From Typhlomys cinereus (taxonomy: Eukaryota; Chordata; Mammalia; Rodentia; Platacanthomyidae), in the NCBI GenBank assembly GCA_023101885.1, contig JALPQD010000823.1, forward strand, positions 248,001 to 312,000: a DNA stretch of 64,000 bases, given 5' to 3'. The notes beneath the pieces are model-generated. The model was not told the DNA's origin. It worked only from the letters and a program-made list of their open reading frames with translations, and made no database searches. Shown in pieces: positions 61,430 through 64,000 of the stretch. Made by a program: the position numbers and the translations under genes. Within the stretch, counting starts at the first letter, position 1. Every line of letters begins with the position of its first letter.

Positions 61430-61620
61430 TGTTCTCCTTGGTGGCTCCTTTTTATATGATGCAGTACTGGGAGGATCCTTTGAGAACTTTGGAGTTCTGA
61501 TAGGATCTAGGGTGTGTACTATCCTTTCAAGTAGTCTCAGTTGATCCTTTCCAGACGTGGTCTCAGCCCAGCTTAGTTAATACTGGGTGTGTTAAGTTGA
61601 CACCCAGGCTTAACTACCAC
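61430..61620 (-). mobile_element. Partial MaLR LTR beside MFAP1 retrocopy
   Basis: It matches the right half of the LTR at 57398-57800 (CCTTTTTATATGATGCAGTA to GTGTTAAGTTGACACCCAGG). A reversed LTR start (CTGTATTAGGGTTCTCTAGA, 59227 on) lies on the other side of the MFAP1 copy. Confidence 0.65.
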
Positions 61621-61639
61621 ACTCTCTCTTTATCTCATC

Positions 61640-63145
61640 TTTTAAAATTATTTTTCTACTTTGACAAGCATACTGAGTATTCATTCCAGCTTCCCTTCCT
61701 TTCCCCTACCCTCCATCCCCTCATCTTTCTCTATTCCTATCAATTGCCCTCTCCCAAATCCTGCCACAGATTCTTGACTTTGTTTGTTTTGTGACCTGTT
61801 CAGTTTAATCAAGGCCACCTTATGACCACTGGGTTGGATCTATCCACTGGAACCTTTTCTTTTCTTTATATAATTTATTGTATATTACAATTTATTGTAA
61901 ACATATTTGCCTCCTGTTACCTTCTCTGAATTCCCTCCCCCTGCAGATCCCCTTCACTTTGCCACCTAGTGTCCCTCATGCCTTTATGTCTTCTTTTTTT
62001 TTATTTACAGGTTGTCATAGTTTCTATGTGTTCATGATTACATCAGCCATGCCATATCCAGGTGACAGTGTTTCATAGGATTTTCCCCATTCTCTAGCTC
62101 TTGAAAATTTTCCATCTTCCCTTGCACAATGTCCCTTGGACGTTGGAGGGTGTGATATAGATGTCTCATTAGGCCCGCATAGTCAGCAGTCATTTACAAT
62201 CAATATTGAACAGTTGAGTCACTATATTAGCCATCCTGTACTACAAAAAGAATCTTCTCTGACCAAGGTAGACAGCAGCTTAAGGTTAAAAGTATACATA
62301 CAAGTATAGAAGACAGTTTGTCTACATGCATTTAGTTTAATAGCACTAGTAAGTTCCATAACTAGGACCTGAAACACCCCTAGTCATGAGTTTTTGCCCA
62401 GATTTAATGTATCAGATATTCATTTCTTCCCATGGAAAAGGTCTTAAAGCCAACCCAAAAGTGGGTGCTTACTTACGAACAGTGCTGCCAGTACGGTATC
62501 AATGGGACTATCTTGCCTGGTAGGTCAGTATTTGTAACAGTTACTCTTCACTTTGAATGGGAGCATTCAAAGCCAAACAACTTAAGGGAGAAAGGGAAAT
62601 TTATTCTACTTACAGTTCCAAAGGGAGAAACAGACTTTCATGGTGGAAGTGACATGGCTGGTGGCTGAAGTTGGGGGGAGGCTAAGTCATGGCAGACATC
62701 CAATAGGCTAGTGGGTAATGATTGAAGACTGGAACATTCCTAGAGAGTGTCTCTTCTTTTCCAGTCTCCTGTTCTATGGTTCCTTTTATCTGGTCTGCTA
62801 CTGAGAGGTTCCAATGAGATACAGGGAGTTTCCAATCTGATCTAGGGCTAGTCTTTGTATTGTTCACATAATCTCTTCAGGTGGTCTCAGCTGATCTTAG
62901 TTAATGCCAGGTGTGTCAAGTCCACACCCAGCTCTCATGGACTGATAAGACTGTTGTTTGCTTTTCTTCCCTCAGCAGCAGCAGCTTGCATAGTACTTTG
63001 TGGTACTATGCAAGTTGTTCAACAAGGAGGAAACCTTCAGACCAGTTCCAGCTGGTGTTTTTGTTAATCTATGTCCTATGATCAAAGTGTATTATGTCTT
63101 CAGCAATAAGGTCTTTTATTGTTACTTTTTAACTGCAGCTCCTTT
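61640..63145 (-). mobile_element. L1 3' fragment, minus strand, split by an LTR
   Basis: GACCACTGGGTTGGATCTAT, ATATAGATGTCTCATTAGGC and CTGTTCAGTTTAATCAAGGC resemble reversed rodent L1 (Lx-type) 3' sequence. A MaLR LTR (62528-62940) separates two parts. Confidence 0.6.
62528..62940 (-). mobile_element. MaLR LTR, minus strand
   Basis: It runs from GTAACAGTTACTCTTCACTT to GGTGTGTCAAGTCCACACCC, the same family as 57398-57800, inserted in L1-like sequence. Confidence 0.65.
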
Positions 63146-63519
63146 GTTATTTTCTTGGTGGTTTTAGGGTTACAACATGTGTACCTAATATTTCAACACG
63201 AACAGCAAAGGAACCTTACACTATTTTTGCATGCATACACATGTATGTGTGTATAAGAGAGCATTTGAGTGTGTGTGCCTGTGGAAGTCCAAGGATTATA
63301 TCTGGACTCATCCTGTATTGCTCCACCATAATAGCTTTGTTCTGGGTTGTCTCAGACTCTGCCTTCCAATGTCCACTTAAAAATGGACATGTGGAAATGG
63401 TGGCAGACCACAATTCTGGCATTAGAAGGCAGAGCCTGGATGCTGAAATCCTATTCCTTACAAGTCAAAATTTTAACTCCTGCACCATTTATCCTGCCCA
63501 TAATAGTATAGTTTTTTTC

Positions 63520-63625
63520 TCTTTCTCAAGCACTTATTATTATATAATTTATTTATAATCTTATTTATAATGTTAAAACTTATTTATAACTTATTTATAA
63601 TGTTAAAAATCCCATAATTTATTTT
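63520..63625 (+). repeat. TTATTTATAA-type AT-rich tandem repeat
   Basis: The units CTTATTTATAA and TAATGTTAAAA recur several times in an irregular array. Confidence 0.8.
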
Positions 63626-64000
63626 TATTAATTTTTCTTAAGTAGTCATGGTAATGCTATTTCATCTACTAACCACGTATGTGGATTTTTTTTTTCTGGT
63701 TTTCTTTCCTTTGTATGCCACTATATAGTTATGTCATGTCATTTTCTGTGCCATTACATGGGTATGTCATGTCATTTTCCTTTTGTCTAAATGTTGGCCT
63801 TCACTTTTTCTTCTGCTTCATGATAGTGGTGAGCTTTTTTGCATTAGCTTCTGGAAGAAGCTATGGCTGGATGTGGAGATTTAGGTTTCCATATCTGCTC
63901 TCCTCTACTTAAAATGTTGCTGTTTCCTCTTCTCATCTGCCTTTTTCACATGAGAAACGTGACCTAATGTCTCCACCTCGCTCTGCTTCCCTCTTTGCTC

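Larger units (their letters stand above)
54780..64000 (+). other. Astn2: Astn2 intron, 5' part (runs out of window)
   Basis: This intron starts at donor GTAAGC (54780). It contains antisense MaLR LTRs (54985-55345, 57398-57800, 61430-61620, 62528-62940), a sense MaLR (57890-58262), pyrimidine-rich repeats (55968-56048, 56370-56520), antisense L1 remnants (58440-59110, 61640-63145) and the antisense MFAP1 retrocopy (about 59304-61420). From 63430 to 64000 the sequence is AT-rich with TTATTTATAA units at 63520-63605 and no coding signal I can defend. Confidence 0.85.

Noticed and set aside
1..64000. TRIM32, which is nested in ASTN2 in mammals
   Set aside because: No long single-exon RING/B-box/NHL frame is present; it must lie outside the window.
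1..64000. CRISPR array, phage or bacterial operon
   Set aside because: No regularly spaced repeats with unique spacers, no dense short-spaced coding, and clear mammalian exons and SINEs throughout.

Overview
The window is eukaryotic nuclear DNA from a mammal, almost certainly a muroid or dipodoid rodent. The evidence is single coding exons bounded by GT/AG splice sites in large introns, many CA, GA and TA microsatellites, 7SL-derived B1 and tRNA-derived ID SINEs, B2- and B4-type SINEs, MaLR-type LTRs, and L1 3' ends with a G-rich tract. The commonest SINE has a B2-like tRNA head and a long GC-rich body with a CA-rich tail. That looks like the B2-superfamily elements described from jerboas (DIP), so a jerboa or jumping mouse (Dipodoidea) is my best guess, as an inference only.

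The whole window appears to lie inside one host gene on the + strand: an astrotactin, best read as Astn2. Three coding exons are visible, at 22732-22997, 52961-53094 and 54631-54779, and their reading phases join without a break. They encode about 182 residues of the extracellular/luminal C-terminal part: the end of the MACPF module, a cysteine-rich segment, and the start of the fibronectin type III domain. Upstream is an intron that starts outside the window (1-22731). Between the exons are introns of 29,963 and 1,536 bases. Downstream is an intron that runs out of the window (54780-64000).

Two processed gene copies sit in these introns. On the minus strand at about 59304-61420 is an MFAP1 retrocopy with an uninterrupted frame of 438 residues (canonical start 61080, stop 59764), plus 97 open codons upstream in the same frame. 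On the plus strand at about 37607-38455 is a frameshifted RPL7A pseudogene immediately behind a B2-type SINE. Everything else I can identify is repeat-derived. Several insertions have clear target-site duplications that fix their edges and orientation, including two SINEs stacked at one target site (11399-12061) and a 5'-truncated L1 with a 16-base duplication (6115-6361).

I see no bacterial, phage, CRISPR or other new multi-gene system. The items most worth checking are the intact MFAP1 retrogene antisense to Astn2, the B2/RPL7A composite insertion, and a few repeat-poor stretches that could be conserved intronic elements.
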